A stretch of DNA of 64,000 bases from Thalassobius sp002708925. Its GTDB lineage: Bacteria > Pseudomonadota > Alphaproteobacteria > Rhodobacterales > Rhodobacteraceae. The first letter of the stretch is position 1; every line of letters begins with the position of its first letter. Both the position numbers and the translations under genes were made by a program. The notes under the pieces were generated by a model. It was not told the DNA's origin and did no database searches. It saw nothing but the letters and a program-made list of their open reading frames with translations. This document shows, in pieces, positions 51,385 to 60,569 of the stretch. The stretch spans positions 95,244 to 159,243 of the forward strand of contig NZ_JBNAGJ010000007.1 in assembly GCF_049803795.1 (NCBI RefSeq), read 5' to 3'.

Positions 51385-52080
51385 ATGGAAACAGAGACCC
51401 TTGCGCTGGCGCAGGAGATTGACTTCTCTATGTGGGCGCTGTTCGCACGCGCGACCCTAACCGTGAAACTGGTGATGATCCTGCTGATTGTTGCCTCGTT
51501 CTGGTCCTGGTCGATCATTTTTCAGAAAACCATCACCTACCGTAAGGCAAGACGAGAGGCGGATCGGTTCGATCGCGCCTTCTGGTCGGGCGAGCCGCTG
51601 GACGAATTGTTCGACCAGATCGGAGCCGAGCCCAAGGGCAGTGCGCAGAAGGTGTTTGCCGCCGGCATGATCGAATGGCGGCGCTCGCATCGGGCGGATG
51701 GCGGGATGATCGCCAATGCTCAGGCGCGGATCGACAGGTCCATGGATGTGGCCATCGCCAAAGAGGCCGACAGCCTGTTGCGCGGCCTGCCGGTGCTGGC
51801 CTCGATCGGGTCGGTGGCGCCGTTTGTGGGGCTGTTCGGCACGGTCTGGGGCATCATGCACGCCTTTATCAACATCGCCGAGCAGCAGAACACCAACCTG
51901 GCCGTCGTGGCCCCTGGCATCGCCGAGGCCCTGCTGGCCACCGGCCTGGGCCTGCTGGCCGCGATCCCGGCCGTGGTGTTCTACAACAAGCTAAGCGCCG
52001 ACAGTGACCGGATCATCGCCGGCTATGAGGCCTTTGCTGACGAATTCGCCACCATCCTCAGCCGCCAGTTGGACAGCTAA
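51385..52080 (+). CDS. tolQ: Tol-Pal system proton channel subunit TolQ
   Basis: This 231-residue inner-membrane protein has three spans (about 20-42, 135-160 and 172-195). It carries the MotA/ExbB-type LPVLASIGSVAPFVGLFGTVWGIMHAF. With TolR it uses the proton gradient to energise TolA and outer-membrane constriction at division. Confidence 0.95.
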   Translation: METETLALAQEIDFSMWALFARATLTVKLVMILLIVASFWSWSIIFQKTITYRKARREADRFDRAFWSGEPLDELFDQIGAEPKGSAQKVFAAGMIEWRRSHRADGGMIANAQARIDRSMDVAIAKEADSLLRGLPVLASIGSVAPFVGLFGTVWGIMHAFINIAEQQNTNLAVVAPGIAEALLATGLGLLAAIPAVVFYNKLSADSDRIIAGYEAFADEFATILSRQLDS

Positions 52081-52083
52081 GCC

Positions 52084-52578
52084 ATGGGCGCGGGTGTCAT
52101 GAAAAAGACCGGCGGAGGCGGACGGCGCAGGCGGCATCGTCGCGGCGGGGCTCAGGCCATGTCGGAAATCAACGTCACGCCTTTTGTGGATGTGATGCTG
52201 GTGCTGCTGATCATCTTTATGGTCGCCGCGCCGCTGATGACGGTGGGCGTGCCGGTGGAGTTGCCGAAAACGGCGGCCAACGCGCTGCCCTCGGACCAAG
52301 AAGAGCCGCTGGCCGTCACCGTTACTGCCGCTGGTGTGGTGATGATCCAGAAAACTGAGGTGCCGATGGCCGATCTGGTGAACCGCCTGCGCGCCATTGC
52401 GGCCGAACGCGAGGGCGACCGGGTGTTCCTGCGCGCCGATGGCGCCGTCCCCTACGAGGTGGTGGTGCAGGTGATGGGGGCTCTTAATCGCGGTGGGTTC
52501 AGCAATATCGGGCTGGTGACAGACACCGGCGGGCCCAAGCTGGACGGCGAAGCGGACGCCGCGGATCAGGGAAACTGA
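52084..52578 (+). CDS. tolR: Tol-Pal system protein TolR
   Basis: This 164-residue protein has a basic N-terminal tail and the ExbD/TolR span with the proton-relay Asp (SEINVTPFVDVMLVLLIIFMV). A periplasmic domain follows. It works with TolQ. The ATG at 52084 and another at 52099 are both possible. It follows tolQ by three bases. Confidence 0.94.
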   Translation: MGAGVMKKTGGGGRRRRHRRGGAQAMSEINVTPFVDVMLVLLIIFMVAAPLMTVGVPVELPKTAANALPSDQEEPLAVTVTAAGVVMIQKTEVPMADLVNRLRAIAAEREGDRVFLRADGAVPYEVVVQVMGALNRGGFSNIGLVTDTGGPKLDGEADAADQGN

Positions 52579-52585
52579 GCCACAG

Positions 52586-53686
52586 ATGAACGCGGGGCAG
52601 TATATCTCGGGGATTGGCCATGTGGGGCTGATCGGCTGGTTGTTGGTGGGGGACGTGTTCGCCCCCGCGCCCGAACCCTTTGAGGTGACCGAGGTCGCCG
52701 TCATCTCGCCCGAGGAATATGAACGGATCGTCGGTGCTCAGCAGCCCCCCGCAGTGGACACCGAGGCCCCGGCACCCGTGCAGCCGGTCCAGCCCGATCC
52801 TCGCGAAGAGTCCGCGCCGCAGCCCATCGCAGAGCCAGACACCCCGCCCGAGCGCCCCGTGCCCGAGCCGGTGCCGGAAACCCCGCCGCAAGATGACAGC
52901 CCCGACGTGACCGAGATCGTGCCTCCGCCCCCCGCCGAGGTGCAGGACACCCCGCCCGAGATCGCTCCGCCCCCGGCCGAGGATGTGGTGCTGGCGCCCA
53001 GGCAATCCGTGCGCCCCAAACCGCGCCCCGCCCCGCGCGTCGCGCCCGAGCCCGTGGCCCAGCCCGCGCCCGAGACCAAACCCGATGACATCACCCGCGA
53101 AGAGGTCCGCAAGGATGACGCGGGCGAGGTGCAAAAAGAAGAGACCGAGGCCACCGCCCCCGAAGAGGCCGCCGATGAGATCGTGACCGAGGCCGAGGAT
53201 CCCCCCTCGGGCGCGCCGGCCAGTTCGCGTCGGCCCAAATCGCGGCCCTCGCGCCCCGATCCCGCACAAGATGACATGCGCAGTGCCATCGAAAAGGCCG
53301 TGGCCGATGCCGCCGGGTCCGAACCCGGCCCTGCCACGGACACGCCCGCAGCCCCCGCAGGCCCGCCGCTGACCGCAGGCGAAAAAGACGCCCTGCGCAT
53401 CGCGGTGCAACGCTGCTGGAACACCGGCTCGTTGTCCTCGGATGCGCTGCGCACCACTGTCATCGTGGCCGTGCGCCTGTCCGAGGCGGGCAAACCGGAT
53501 GTGGGCTCGATTCGCATGGTGTCCAGCAGCGGCGGGACGGCCAGCTCGGCCCGCCAGGCCTACGAGGCTGCCCGAAGAGCGATCATTCGCTGCGGATCCA
53601 GCGGCTTTAACCTGCCCAAAGACAAATATGCGCAGTGGCGCGACATTGAAATGACATTCAATCCGGAGAAAATGAGGATCAAATGA
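52586..53686 (+). CDS. tolA: Tol-Pal system protein TolA
   Basis: This 366-residue protein has one N-terminal span (about 8-26), a long proline/glutamate-rich region (about 45-240) and a C-terminal TolA domain. The C-terminal domain contains LRIAVQRCWNTGSLS and ends QWRDIEMTFNPEKM. It bridges the inner membrane to TolB/Pal. The linker is Pro/Glu-rich rather than the Ala/Lys helix of enterobacteria, common in alphaproteobacteria. Confidence 0.9.
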   Translation: MNAGQYISGIGHVGLIGWLLVGDVFAPAPEPFEVTEVAVISPEEYERIVGAQQPPAVDTEAPAPVQPVQPDPREESAPQPIAEPDTPPERPVPEPVPETPPQDDSPDVTEIVPPPPAEVQDTPPEIAPPPAEDVVLAPRQSVRPKPRPAPRVAPEPVAQPAPETKPDDITREEVRKDDAGEVQKEETEATAPEEAADEIVTEAEDPPSGAPASSRRPKSRPSRPDPAQDDMRSAIEKAVADAAGSEPGPATDTPAAPAGPPLTAGEKDALRIAVQRCWNTGSLSSDALRTTVIVAVRLSEAGKPDVGSIRMVSSSGGTASSARQAYEAARRAIIRCGSSGFNLPKDKYAQWRDIEMTFNPEKMRIK

Positions 53687-55005
53687 TGAAACATGTTCTG
53701 ACCCTCCTGTGTGCGTTCCTGGTTCTTGGTTTCACAGCTCCGGCCCAGGCGGCGCCGCTGCGGATTGAAATCACCGAGGGCGTGATCGAGCCGCTGCCCT
53801 ATGCGGTGCCCGATTTCGTCGCGGAAAACGGCGCGGCGCAGAAGGTCGCGCAGGATATTGCCCGGCTGGTGGCGCAGGATCTGTCCGGCACCGGGCTGTT
53901 CCGCGAAATCCCCGCTGGCGCGCATATCAGCAAGATCACCAGCTTTAGCTCTCCGGTGCAGTTTGCCGATTGGAAGGCGATCAATGCGCAGGCGCTGATC
54001 ACCGGGGCGGTCAGCCTGCAATCGGGTGGGCGTCTGGTGGTGAAATTCCGGGTGTATGATGTCTTTGCCGGGCAGGAACTGGGCAACGGTCTGCAATTTG
54101 CGGGCACCCAGGACGGATGGCGGCGCATGGCGCATAAGGTGGCCGATGCGGTCTATAGCCGGATCACCGGCGAGGGCGGCTATTTCGACAGCCGCGTGGT
54201 GTTCGTGTCCGAGACCGGCCCCAAGGGCGACCGCAAAAAGCGTCTGGCGATCATGGATTACGACGGTGCGAATGTGCAGTATCTGACCGACAGCCGGTCC
54301 ATCGTGCTGGCGCCGCGGTTCTCGCCCACGGGGGATCGTATTTTGTACACCAGCTATGAAACCGGGTTCCCGCGCATCTATGTTCTGGATGTGGCCAGCG
54401 TGGGCCGCCGCGTACTGGAGGAAAGCAGCGGCACCATGAGCTTTGCCCCCCGCTTTTCGCCCGACGGGCGCACGGTGGTCTATTCGCTGACCCGCGGAGG
54501 TAACACGGACATCTATAAGATGGACATCGGTTCGGGGCGCTCGCAGCGGCTGACCAGCGCGCCCTCTATTGAGACGGCCCCCAGCTTCAGCCCCGATGGC
54601 CGCCAGATCGTGTTCGAAAGCGACCGCAGCGGCACCCAGCAGCTATATATCATGTCCGCCGATGGCGGCACGCCCAAGCGGATCAGCTTTGGCCAGGGGC
54701 GCTATGGCACGCCGGTCTGGTCGCCGCGCGGGGATCTGGTGGCCTTTACCAAACAGCACAAGGGCCGGTTTCATATCGGCGTGATGCGCACCGACGGATC
54801 CGAGGAACGGCTGCTGACAGCCTCGTTTCTGGATGAGGGGCCCACCTGGTCGCCCAATGGCCGGGTGATCATGTTCACCCGCGAAACCCAAGGCGCCAGC
54901 GGATCGTCCAGCCTGTATACGGTGGACATCACCGGGCGGAACCTGAAACGGGTGAAAACGGTCAGCGGGGCCTCGGATCCGGCCTGGTCGCCCTTGCAGA
55001 ACTAA
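53683..55005 (+). CDS. tolB: Tol-Pal system beta-propeller protein TolB
   Basis: This 440-residue protein has a signal peptide (LTLLCAFLVLGFTAPAQA), an N-terminal alpha/beta domain and a C-terminal beta-propeller of repeated SPDG/SPTG blades (FSPTGDRILYTS, FSPDGRTVVYSL, FSPDGRQIVFES). It relays TolA energy to Pal. It overlaps tolA by four bases. Confidence 0.96.
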   Translation: MMKHVLTLLCAFLVLGFTAPAQAAPLRIEITEGVIEPLPYAVPDFVAENGAAQKVAQDIARLVAQDLSGTGLFREIPAGAHISKITSFSSPVQFADWKAINAQALITGAVSLQSGGRLVVKFRVYDVFAGQELGNGLQFAGTQDGWRRMAHKVADAVYSRITGEGGYFDSRVVFVSETGPKGDRKKRLAIMDYDGANVQYLTDSRSIVLAPRFSPTGDRILYTSYETGFPRIYVLDVASVGRRVLEESSGTMSFAPRFSPDGRTVVYSLTRGGNTDIYKMDIGSGRSQRLTSAPSIETAPSFSPDGRQIVFESDRSGTQQLYIMSADGGTPKRISFGQGRYGTPVWSPRGDLVAFTKQHKGRFHIGVMRTDGSEERLLTASFLDEGPTWSPNGRVIMFTRETQGASGSSSLYTVDITGRNLKRVKTVSGASDPAWSPLQN

Positions 55006-55076
55006 GGCACGCGTTCCCACGGGACGCGCGCTGTGCTACAACCTAAGAAAACAGACATATCGAGTAGGGCAAATCC

Positions 55077-55577
55077 ATGAAACATCTGACACGCGCAATT
55101 CTGCTGACGTCGGTCCTGGCTCTGGCGGCCTGTACCAATCCCGATCGCTTTAGCGGAGACGAGGTAAACCTGGGCGGGGCGGGCGGCTCTGGCTCGGCCG
55201 ATGATCCTACCTCGCCGCTGTATTTCCAGCAAAGCGTGGGGGACCGCGTGTTTTTCCAGGTGGATCAGTCCACCCTGACCGGCGAGGCTCAGGTTACGTT
55301 GGACGGACAGGCGCAATGGCTGATCAAGAATTCCGATTACACCGCGATCATCGAAGGTCACGCGGACGAACAGGGCACGCGGGAATATAACCTGGCCCTG
55401 GGCGCGCGCCGCGCCAATGCGGTGCAGGAATATCTGCTGCAACAGGGGGTCTCGGCCACGCGTCTGAAGGTCGTCAGCTATGGCAAGGAGCGCCCGATCG
55501 AGATTTGCAGCCAAGAGGCCTGTTATGCCAAGAACCGGCGCGCGGTGACGATCATCTCGGCCGATTACAACAGCTAA
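55077..55577 (+). CDS. pal: peptidoglycan-associated lipoprotein Pal
   Basis: This 166-residue lipoprotein has a lipobox ending LALAAC (Cys19) and a C-terminal OmpA-like peptidoglycan-binding domain (IIEGHADEQGTREYNLALGARRANAVQEYL). It tethers the outer membrane to the cell wall and partners TolB. Confidence 0.96.
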   Translation: MKHLTRAILLTSVLALAACTNPDRFSGDEVNLGGAGGSGSADDPTSPLYFQQSVGDRVFFQVDQSTLTGEAQVTLDGQAQWLIKNSDYTAIIEGHADEQGTREYNLALGARRANAVQEYLLQQGVSATRLKVVSYGKERPIEICSQEACYAKNRRAVTIISADYNS

Positions 55578-55587
55578 GGGGAACGCG

Positions 55588-56415
55588 ATGCGCTGGATTT
55601 TTGCTGTACTGCTGATGGCGCTGTTGCTGCCGATGGGCCCGCGCGCCGGGCTGGCGCAGGACCGGACGCAGACTTTGGCGGATATTCGTCAGGAACTGTC
55701 GGTGCTTTACGTTGAAATCCAGCGGCTCAAGCGCGAGCTGAGCACCTCGGGCGCCCCGGCCGGAGCGGGCGGGGGTTCGGTTCTGTCGCGGGTCAACGCG
55801 ATCGAGGCGCAGATGCAGCAGCTGACCTCGAAAACCGAACAGCTGGAATTCCGCATCAACCGGATCGTTCAGGACGGCACCAACCGGATTGGCGATCTGG
55901 AGTTCCGCCTGGTCGAGCTGGAGGGCGGCGATGTGTCCAAACTGGGGGACACAACCACCCTGGGTGGCGCAGATCAGGGCAGCCCGGCCCCGGCGCGCCC
56001 TGAGGTGAACGGCGGATCGGACGCGCAGCTGGCCGTGGGCGAGCAGGCCGATTTCGATGCTGCCCGCGCCGCGCTGGAAAACGGCGATGCCAGCGGGGCG
56101 GCGCAGAAATTTGCGGCCTTTATTGATGCGTATCCCGGCAGCCCGCTGACGGCCTCGGCGCATTTGCTGCGTGGCAAGGCGCTTAGCCGTCTGGGGGATA
56201 ATCCGGGCGCGGCGCGGGCCTTTCTGAACGCATTCAGCAGCGCGCCGCAGGGCACGGACGCCCCCGAGGCCCTGTTCCTGCTGGGGCAGGCGCTGGCGGA
56301 TCTGGGCCAGACTCAGGAAGCCTGCGTGACCCTGTCCGAGGTCGGCGTGCGTTTCCCCACTTCTGCCTCGGTCGAGCCGGCGCAGGTGGCGATGCAGCAA
56401 CTGGGATGTTCGTGA
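55588..56415 (+). CDS. cpoB: cell division coordinator CpoB / YbgF
   Basis: This 275-residue periplasmic protein has a signal peptide (FAVLLMALLLPMGPRAGLA), an N-terminal coiled coil (LYVEIQRLKREL, then VNAIEAQMQQLTSKTEQLEF) and C-terminal TPR repeats (FDAARAALENGDASGAAQKF). It coordinates Tol with peptidoglycan synthesis. Its 3' end overlaps the start of tilS. Confidence 0.93.
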   Translation: MRWIFAVLLMALLLPMGPRAGLAQDRTQTLADIRQELSVLYVEIQRLKRELSTSGAPAGAGGGSVLSRVNAIEAQMQQLTSKTEQLEFRINRIVQDGTNRIGDLEFRLVELEGGDVSKLGDTTTLGGADQGSPAPARPEVNGGSDAQLAVGEQADFDAARAALENGDASGAAQKFAAFIDAYPGSPLTASAHLLRGKALSRLGDNPGAARAFLNAFSSAPQGTDAPEALFLLGQALADLGQTQEACVTLSEVGVRFPTSASVEPAQVAMQQLGCS

Positions 56416-57638
56416 ACGACCCCACCGCCGCCCTGACGGATTTTTTGCACGATTTGGGCGCGCCCGCATTGGGGGTGGCCGTGTCGGGCGGTGGGGATTC
56501 CATCGCTCTGTTGCGGCTGGCCGCCGCGGCGGGCGTCCCCCTGCGTGCCGTCACCGTGGACCATGGGTTGCGCCCCGAGGCCGCTGACGAGGCGCGTTTT
56601 GTCGCGGCTCTTTGCGCCGATCTGGGCGTGCCGCATGACACGCTGCGCTGGAACGGCTGGGACGGGGCGGGCAATCTACAGGATCGGGCGCGGCAGGCGC
56701 GGTATCGGTTGGTGTCCGAATGGGCCGCGCGGCACGGGCTGGATTGTGTCGCGCTGGCCCACACCCAAGAGGATCAGGCCGAGACCTTGCTGATGCGCCT
56801 GGCCCGCCGCGCGGGTGTGGATGGGCTCTCGGCGATGCGGGAACGCATGGTTTCGGGGGTGCGTTTCGTGCGGCCATTGATCGGCTGCGCGCGGCAGGAT
56901 CTGCGGCGCTATTTGCAGGGGCTGGGGCAGGGCTGGATCGAGGACCCCTCGAATGCGGATATGGCCTATGAACGGATCCGGATACGTCAGCAGGCGGCGC
57001 AGCTGGCCGACCTGGGGCTGACGGCCAGCGCCCTGTCCGAGGTGGCGCAGACTCTGGCTCAGGCGCGGCAGGCGCTGGACTGGGCGGTGCATCGGTTCGC
57101 GCAGCAGCATCTGCATATGCAGGGCCCGGATGTGCGGATTGACCGGGCAGAGTTCACCGCTCTGCCGCCGGAATTGCAGCGGCGGCTGCTGGTCGGAGCG
57201 CTGTGCTGGCTGTCCGGGGCTGGCTATGCGCCGCGCCGTCAGCCCGTGGCGCAATTGTTGCAGGCGGCGGCACAAAAACAGCGGATGACCCTGCACGGCT
57301 GTGTGCTGACTCACCGTCAGGGCGCGCTCTATCTGCACCGCGAATACGCCGCCGTGACAGGGGAAACCGCGCAGCCCGGTCAGGTCTGGGACGGGCGTTT
57401 CAGATTGCACGGGGCTGCGGCGGCGGATGTGCACATCGCCGCAGTGGGTGAAAACGGGCTGGCCGCCCTGCCAAACTGGCGCCAGACCGGGCGCCCCGCG
57501 GCGGCTGTGATGGCCGACCCGGCGGTCTGGCAGGGGCAGCGCCTGATTGCCGCGCCCCTGTCTGGCTTTGCCAGCGGATGGGGCGTGGAACCTGCAAATG
57601 GCCGCCAAGATTGCCTTTCTGCCCTTTTATCGCATTGA
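56406..57638 (+). CDS. tilS: tRNA(Ile)-lysidine synthetase
   Basis: This 410-residue enzyme adds lysine to C34 of the tRNA-Ile2 anticodon. It has the PP-loop VAVSGGGDSIALL (about residue 26) and VTVDHGLRPEAADEA. The NLQDRARQARYRL and AHTQEDQAETLLMRLARRAG motifs follow. It starts at the ATG at 56406 overlapping cpoB; a GTG at 56412 is an alternative. ileS and tilS are both present in the window, though far apart. Confidence 0.94.
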   Translation: MFVNDPTAALTDFLHDLGAPALGVAVSGGGDSIALLRLAAAAGVPLRAVTVDHGLRPEAADEARFVAALCADLGVPHDTLRWNGWDGAGNLQDRARQARYRLVSEWAARHGLDCVALAHTQEDQAETLLMRLARRAGVDGLSAMRERMVSGVRFVRPLIGCARQDLRRYLQGLGQGWIEDPSNADMAYERIRIRQQAAQLADLGLTASALSEVAQTLAQARQALDWAVHRFAQQHLHMQGPDVRIDRAEFTALPPELQRRLLVGALCWLSGAGYAPRRQPVAQLLQAAAQKQRMTLHGCVLTHRQGALYLHREYAAVTGETAQPGQVWDGRFRLHGAAAADVHIAAVGENGLAALPNWRQTGRPAAAVMADPAVWQGQRLIAAPLSGFASGWGVEPANGRQDCLSALLSH

Positions 57639-57718
57639 ACATGGGTGCATGATCTCTATTTAAGAACGGTGGCTGCTGTGATAGGCGCAGGGCCAACCGA
57701 AATTTTGGGAGAGTTTCC

Positions 57719-59632
57719 TTGGGCAACGCTAAGAACATCGCCTTCTGGGTCATCCTGTTCCTTTTGATTCTGGCTCTGTTCAACCTGTTCAGCGGGTCTG
57801 GATCGACATTGCAAAGCCAGGCGATTCCGTATTCGGAATTCGTGCAGGCCGTGGATCAGGAAAAGGTCAGCAAAGTCACTCTGGACGGCGAGAAAATCCG
57901 CTATCGGGGGACCGACGGGCGCGATTACGTCACCATCAAACCCGATGATGCCGAGATCACCGACGATCTGATCGCCAAAGGCGTGCCGGTCACCGCCGAA
58001 AGCCAGGAACAATCCGGTTTCCAATCGTTTATCCTAAGCCTTCTGCCGTTTTTGCTGCTGATCGGTGTGTGGATTTACTTCATGAACCGCATGCAGGGCG
58101 GGGGCAAAGGCGGGGCCATGGGATTCGGCAAATCCAAGGCCAAGCTGCTGACCGAAAAACAGGGCCGCGTGACCTTTGATGATGTGGCCGGCATTGATGA
58201 GGCCAAGGAAGAGCTGGAAGAGATCGTCGAATTCCTGCGCAATCCGCAGAAATTCAGCCGTCTGGGCGGCAAGATCCCCAAAGGCGCGCTGCTGGTGGGC
58301 CCTCCGGGTACTGGTAAGACGCTGCTGGCCCGTGCGATTGCGGGCGAGGCGGGTGTGCCGTTCTTCACCATCTCGGGCTCGGATTTCGTGGAAATGTTCG
58401 TGGGTGTGGGCGCGTCCCGTGTCCGTGACATGTTCGAGCAGGCCAAGAAAAACGCCCCCTGTATCGTGTTCATCGACGAGATCGACGCCGTGGGCCGGGC
58501 CCGTGGCGCTGGCTATGGCGGTGGCAACGACGAGCGCGAGCAGACGTTGAACCAGCTGCTGGTGGAAATGGACGGGTTCGAGGCAAACGAGGGTGTGATC
58601 ATCCTGGCCGCCACCAACCGCCGTGACGTGCTGGACCCTGCGCTGCTGCGTCCGGGCCGCTTTGACCGCCAGGTCACCGTGCCCAACCCCGACATCAAGG
58701 GCCGCGAGAAAATCCTGGGCGTTCATGCCCGCAAGACCCCGCTGGGCCCCGATGTGGATCTGCGGATCATCGCGCGCGGCACGCCCGGTTTCTCGGGGGC
58801 GGATCTTATGAACCTGGTCAACGAGGCCGCGCTTATGGCCGCCCGTGTGGGGCGCCGTTTCGTCACCATGGAGGACTTCGAGAACGCGAAGGACAAGGTG
58901 ATGATGGGGGCCGAGCGCCGCTCGATGGTGCTGACGCAGGACCAAAAGGAAAAGACCGCCTATCACGAGGCCGGCCACGCCGTTGTTGGCCTGGCGCTGC
59001 CCAAATGCGACCCGGTTTATAAGGCTACGATCATCCCGCGCGGTGGCGCGTTGGGCATGGTGGTCAGCCTGCCGGAAATCGACCGCCTGAACTGGCACAA
59101 ATCCGAATGCGAGCAGAAACTGGCCATGACCATGGCCGGTAAGGCGGCGGAAATCCTCAAATACGGTGAGGATGAGGTCTCGAACGGGCCGGCTGGGGAT
59201 ATTCAGCAGGCCTCGGGTCTGGCGCGGGCGATGGTGCTTAGCTGGGGGATGTCCGATAAGGTCGGGAACATCGACTATTCCGAGGCTCATCAGGGCTATT
59301 CGGGGCAGACGCCCGGTTTCTCGGTCTCGGCGCACACCAAGGAGCTGATCGAGGAAGAGGTCAAACGCTTCATTCAGGATGGCTATGACACGGCCTATCG
59401 CATCCTCAAGGAACGTGAGGAGGAATGGGAACGTCTGGCGCAGGGCCTGCTGGAGTATGAGACCCTGACCGGCGAGGAAATCGAGCGCGTGATGCGCGGC
59501 GAGCCGCCCCATTCGGGCCCCGATGAGGATGATCACGGCGCGGGCAATGCGCCCTCGGTCACGGCTATTCCCAAGACCAAGCCGAAGAAATCCCCGCCCG
59601 AAGGGGGGATGGAACCGGAACCATCCGCATAA
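57719..59632 (+). CDS. ftsH: ATP-dependent zinc metalloprotease FtsH
   Basis: This 637-residue inner-membrane AAA+ protease has two spans (about 7-25 and 101-120), Walker A GPPGTGKTLLA (about residue 195) and Walker B IVFIDEIDAVG. The SRH region is RRDVLDPALLRPGRFDRQ, and the zinc-protease motif HEAGH is near residue 420. It degrades membrane and regulatory proteins. The start is a TTG with a GGGAGAG site five bases upstream; homology supports MGNAKNIAFWVI as the true N-terminus. A good terminator follows. Confidence 0.96.
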   Translation: MGNAKNIAFWVILFLLILALFNLFSGSGSTLQSQAIPYSEFVQAVDQEKVSKVTLDGEKIRYRGTDGRDYVTIKPDDAEITDDLIAKGVPVTAESQEQSGFQSFILSLLPFLLLIGVWIYFMNRMQGGGKGGAMGFGKSKAKLLTEKQGRVTFDDVAGIDEAKEELEEIVEFLRNPQKFSRLGGKIPKGALLVGPPGTGKTLLARAIAGEAGVPFFTISGSDFVEMFVGVGASRVRDMFEQAKKNAPCIVFIDEIDAVGRARGAGYGGGNDEREQTLNQLLVEMDGFEANEGVIILAATNRRDVLDPALLRPGRFDRQVTVPNPDIKGREKILGVHARKTPLGPDVDLRIIARGTPGFSGADLMNLVNEAALMAARVGRRFVTMEDFENAKDKVMMGAERRSMVLTQDQKEKTAYHEAGHAVVGLALPKCDPVYKATIIPRGGALGMVVSLPEIDRLNWHKSECEQKLAMTMAGKAAEILKYGEDEVSNGPAGDIQQASGLARAMVLSWGMSDKVGNIDYSEAHQGYSGQTPGFSVSAHTKELIEEEVKRFIQDGYDTAYRILKEREEEWERLAQGLLEYETLTGEEIERVMRGEPPHSGPDEDDHGAGNAPSVTAIPKTKPKKSPPEGGMEPEPSA

Positions 59633-59638
59633 TAGATC

Positions 59639-59666
59639 AGCCGGGGGAAACCTCGGCTTTTCTTTT
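59639..59666 (+). terminator. rho-independent terminator of ftsH
   Basis: AGCCGGGG (59639-59646) pairs with CCTCGGCT (59651-59658) around a GAAA tetraloop, with one G-U pair, and is followed by TTTTCTTTT. Confidence 0.8.
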
Positions 59667-59679
59667 GTCTGCATTTAGT

Positions 59680-59698
59680 GTATGCAATGGTATACAAT
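59680..59698 (+). promoter_or_regulatory. 10-bp-period direct repeat before the methyltransferase gene
   Basis: GTATGCAAT (59680-59688) and GTATACAAT (59690-59698) are direct repeats spaced by one base, matching at 8 of 9 positions and ending three bases before the GGAGG ribosome site. The second also contains a TATACA -10-like hexamer. Either an activator site or part of the promoter. Confidence 0.35.
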
Positions 59699-59710
59699 TT
59701 GGAGGGGGCA

Positions 59711-60478
59711 ATGGCAGACTGGAATCCAGGTAAATATCAGCGTTTCGCGGATCTGCGCTTGCGCCCCGCGCTGGATCTGATCGCGGCGATTCCGGCGCTG
59801 CCAGAGGGGAATATCGTGGATCTGGGGTGCGGGGCCGGGGCGGTGGCGGCGGATCTGGCGGAGCAGTTTGCGGGGCGTGATCTGGTCGGGGTGGATAGCT
59901 CGGCGACCATGCTGGCCAAGGCGCAGCAGCTGGGGCTTTATGCGCGTTTGGATCAGGCCGATATCGCGCTGTGGCGCCCGTGCAGCTCGCCTGCGTTGAT
60001 CTATTCCAATGCGGCGCTGCATTGGGTTCCGGATCATGCGGCGCTGCTGCCCGCGCTGGTGCAGTCGCTGCCTCCCGGCGGTGTCCTGGCCGTGCAGGTG
60101 CCTTATCAGAACCCCGCGCCCTCGCATCGGACATGGGTGGCCCTGGCCGAGCAGCTGTTCCCCGGCCGTGTGGACATGGGCAAAGGCCCCGGCATTCTGA
60201 CGCCCGAGGCCTATTTCGACATTCTGTCCCCGCTGGGCCAGCCACGCATCTGGCAGACGGAATATCTGCAACGGCTGACCCCCGTGGCCACGGGGCATCC
60301 GGTGCGGCACTTTACCGAATCCACCTTTGCCCGGCCGATCCTGACGGCGCTGGAGGAGCCCGAGCAGGCGGCCCTTATCCACGCGTATGAAACGGCGATG
60401 GCCGAGGCCTATCCCCTGCGTGCCGATGGCTCGGTTCTGTTCCCGTTCCGGCGTCTGTTCTTTACCCTTCAGCGATGA
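59711..60478 (+). CDS. tam: trans-aconitate 2-methyltransferase-like SAM-dependent methyltransferase
   Basis: This 255-residue class I methyltransferase begins WNPGKYQRFADLRLRPALDL, a Tam hallmark, and has SAM motif NIVDLGCGAGAVAADLA and the SNAALHWVPDH segment typical of Tam. It methylates trans-aconitate to prevent aconitase inhibition. GGAGG lies six bases before the ATG at 59711. It is separated from ftsH by a terminator. Confidence 0.85.
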   Translation: MADWNPGKYQRFADLRLRPALDLIAAIPALPEGNIVDLGCGAGAVAADLAEQFAGRDLVGVDSSATMLAKAQQLGLYARLDQADIALWRPCSSPALIYSNAALHWVPDHAALLPALVQSLPPGGVLAVQVPYQNPAPSHRTWVALAEQLFPGRVDMGKGPGILTPEAYFDILSPLGQPRIWQTEYLQRLTPVATGHPVRHFTESTFARPILTALEEPEQAALIHAYETAMAEAYPLRADGSVLFPFRRLFFTLQR

Positions 60479-60569
60479 TCATGGCGGGTGATCGGCGCTG
60501 TCACAGATCGTGAATTGCGTGCGCCGCCGGCTTGGGCGACAACATGGAAAACCGATGCAGGAGCCCCCA

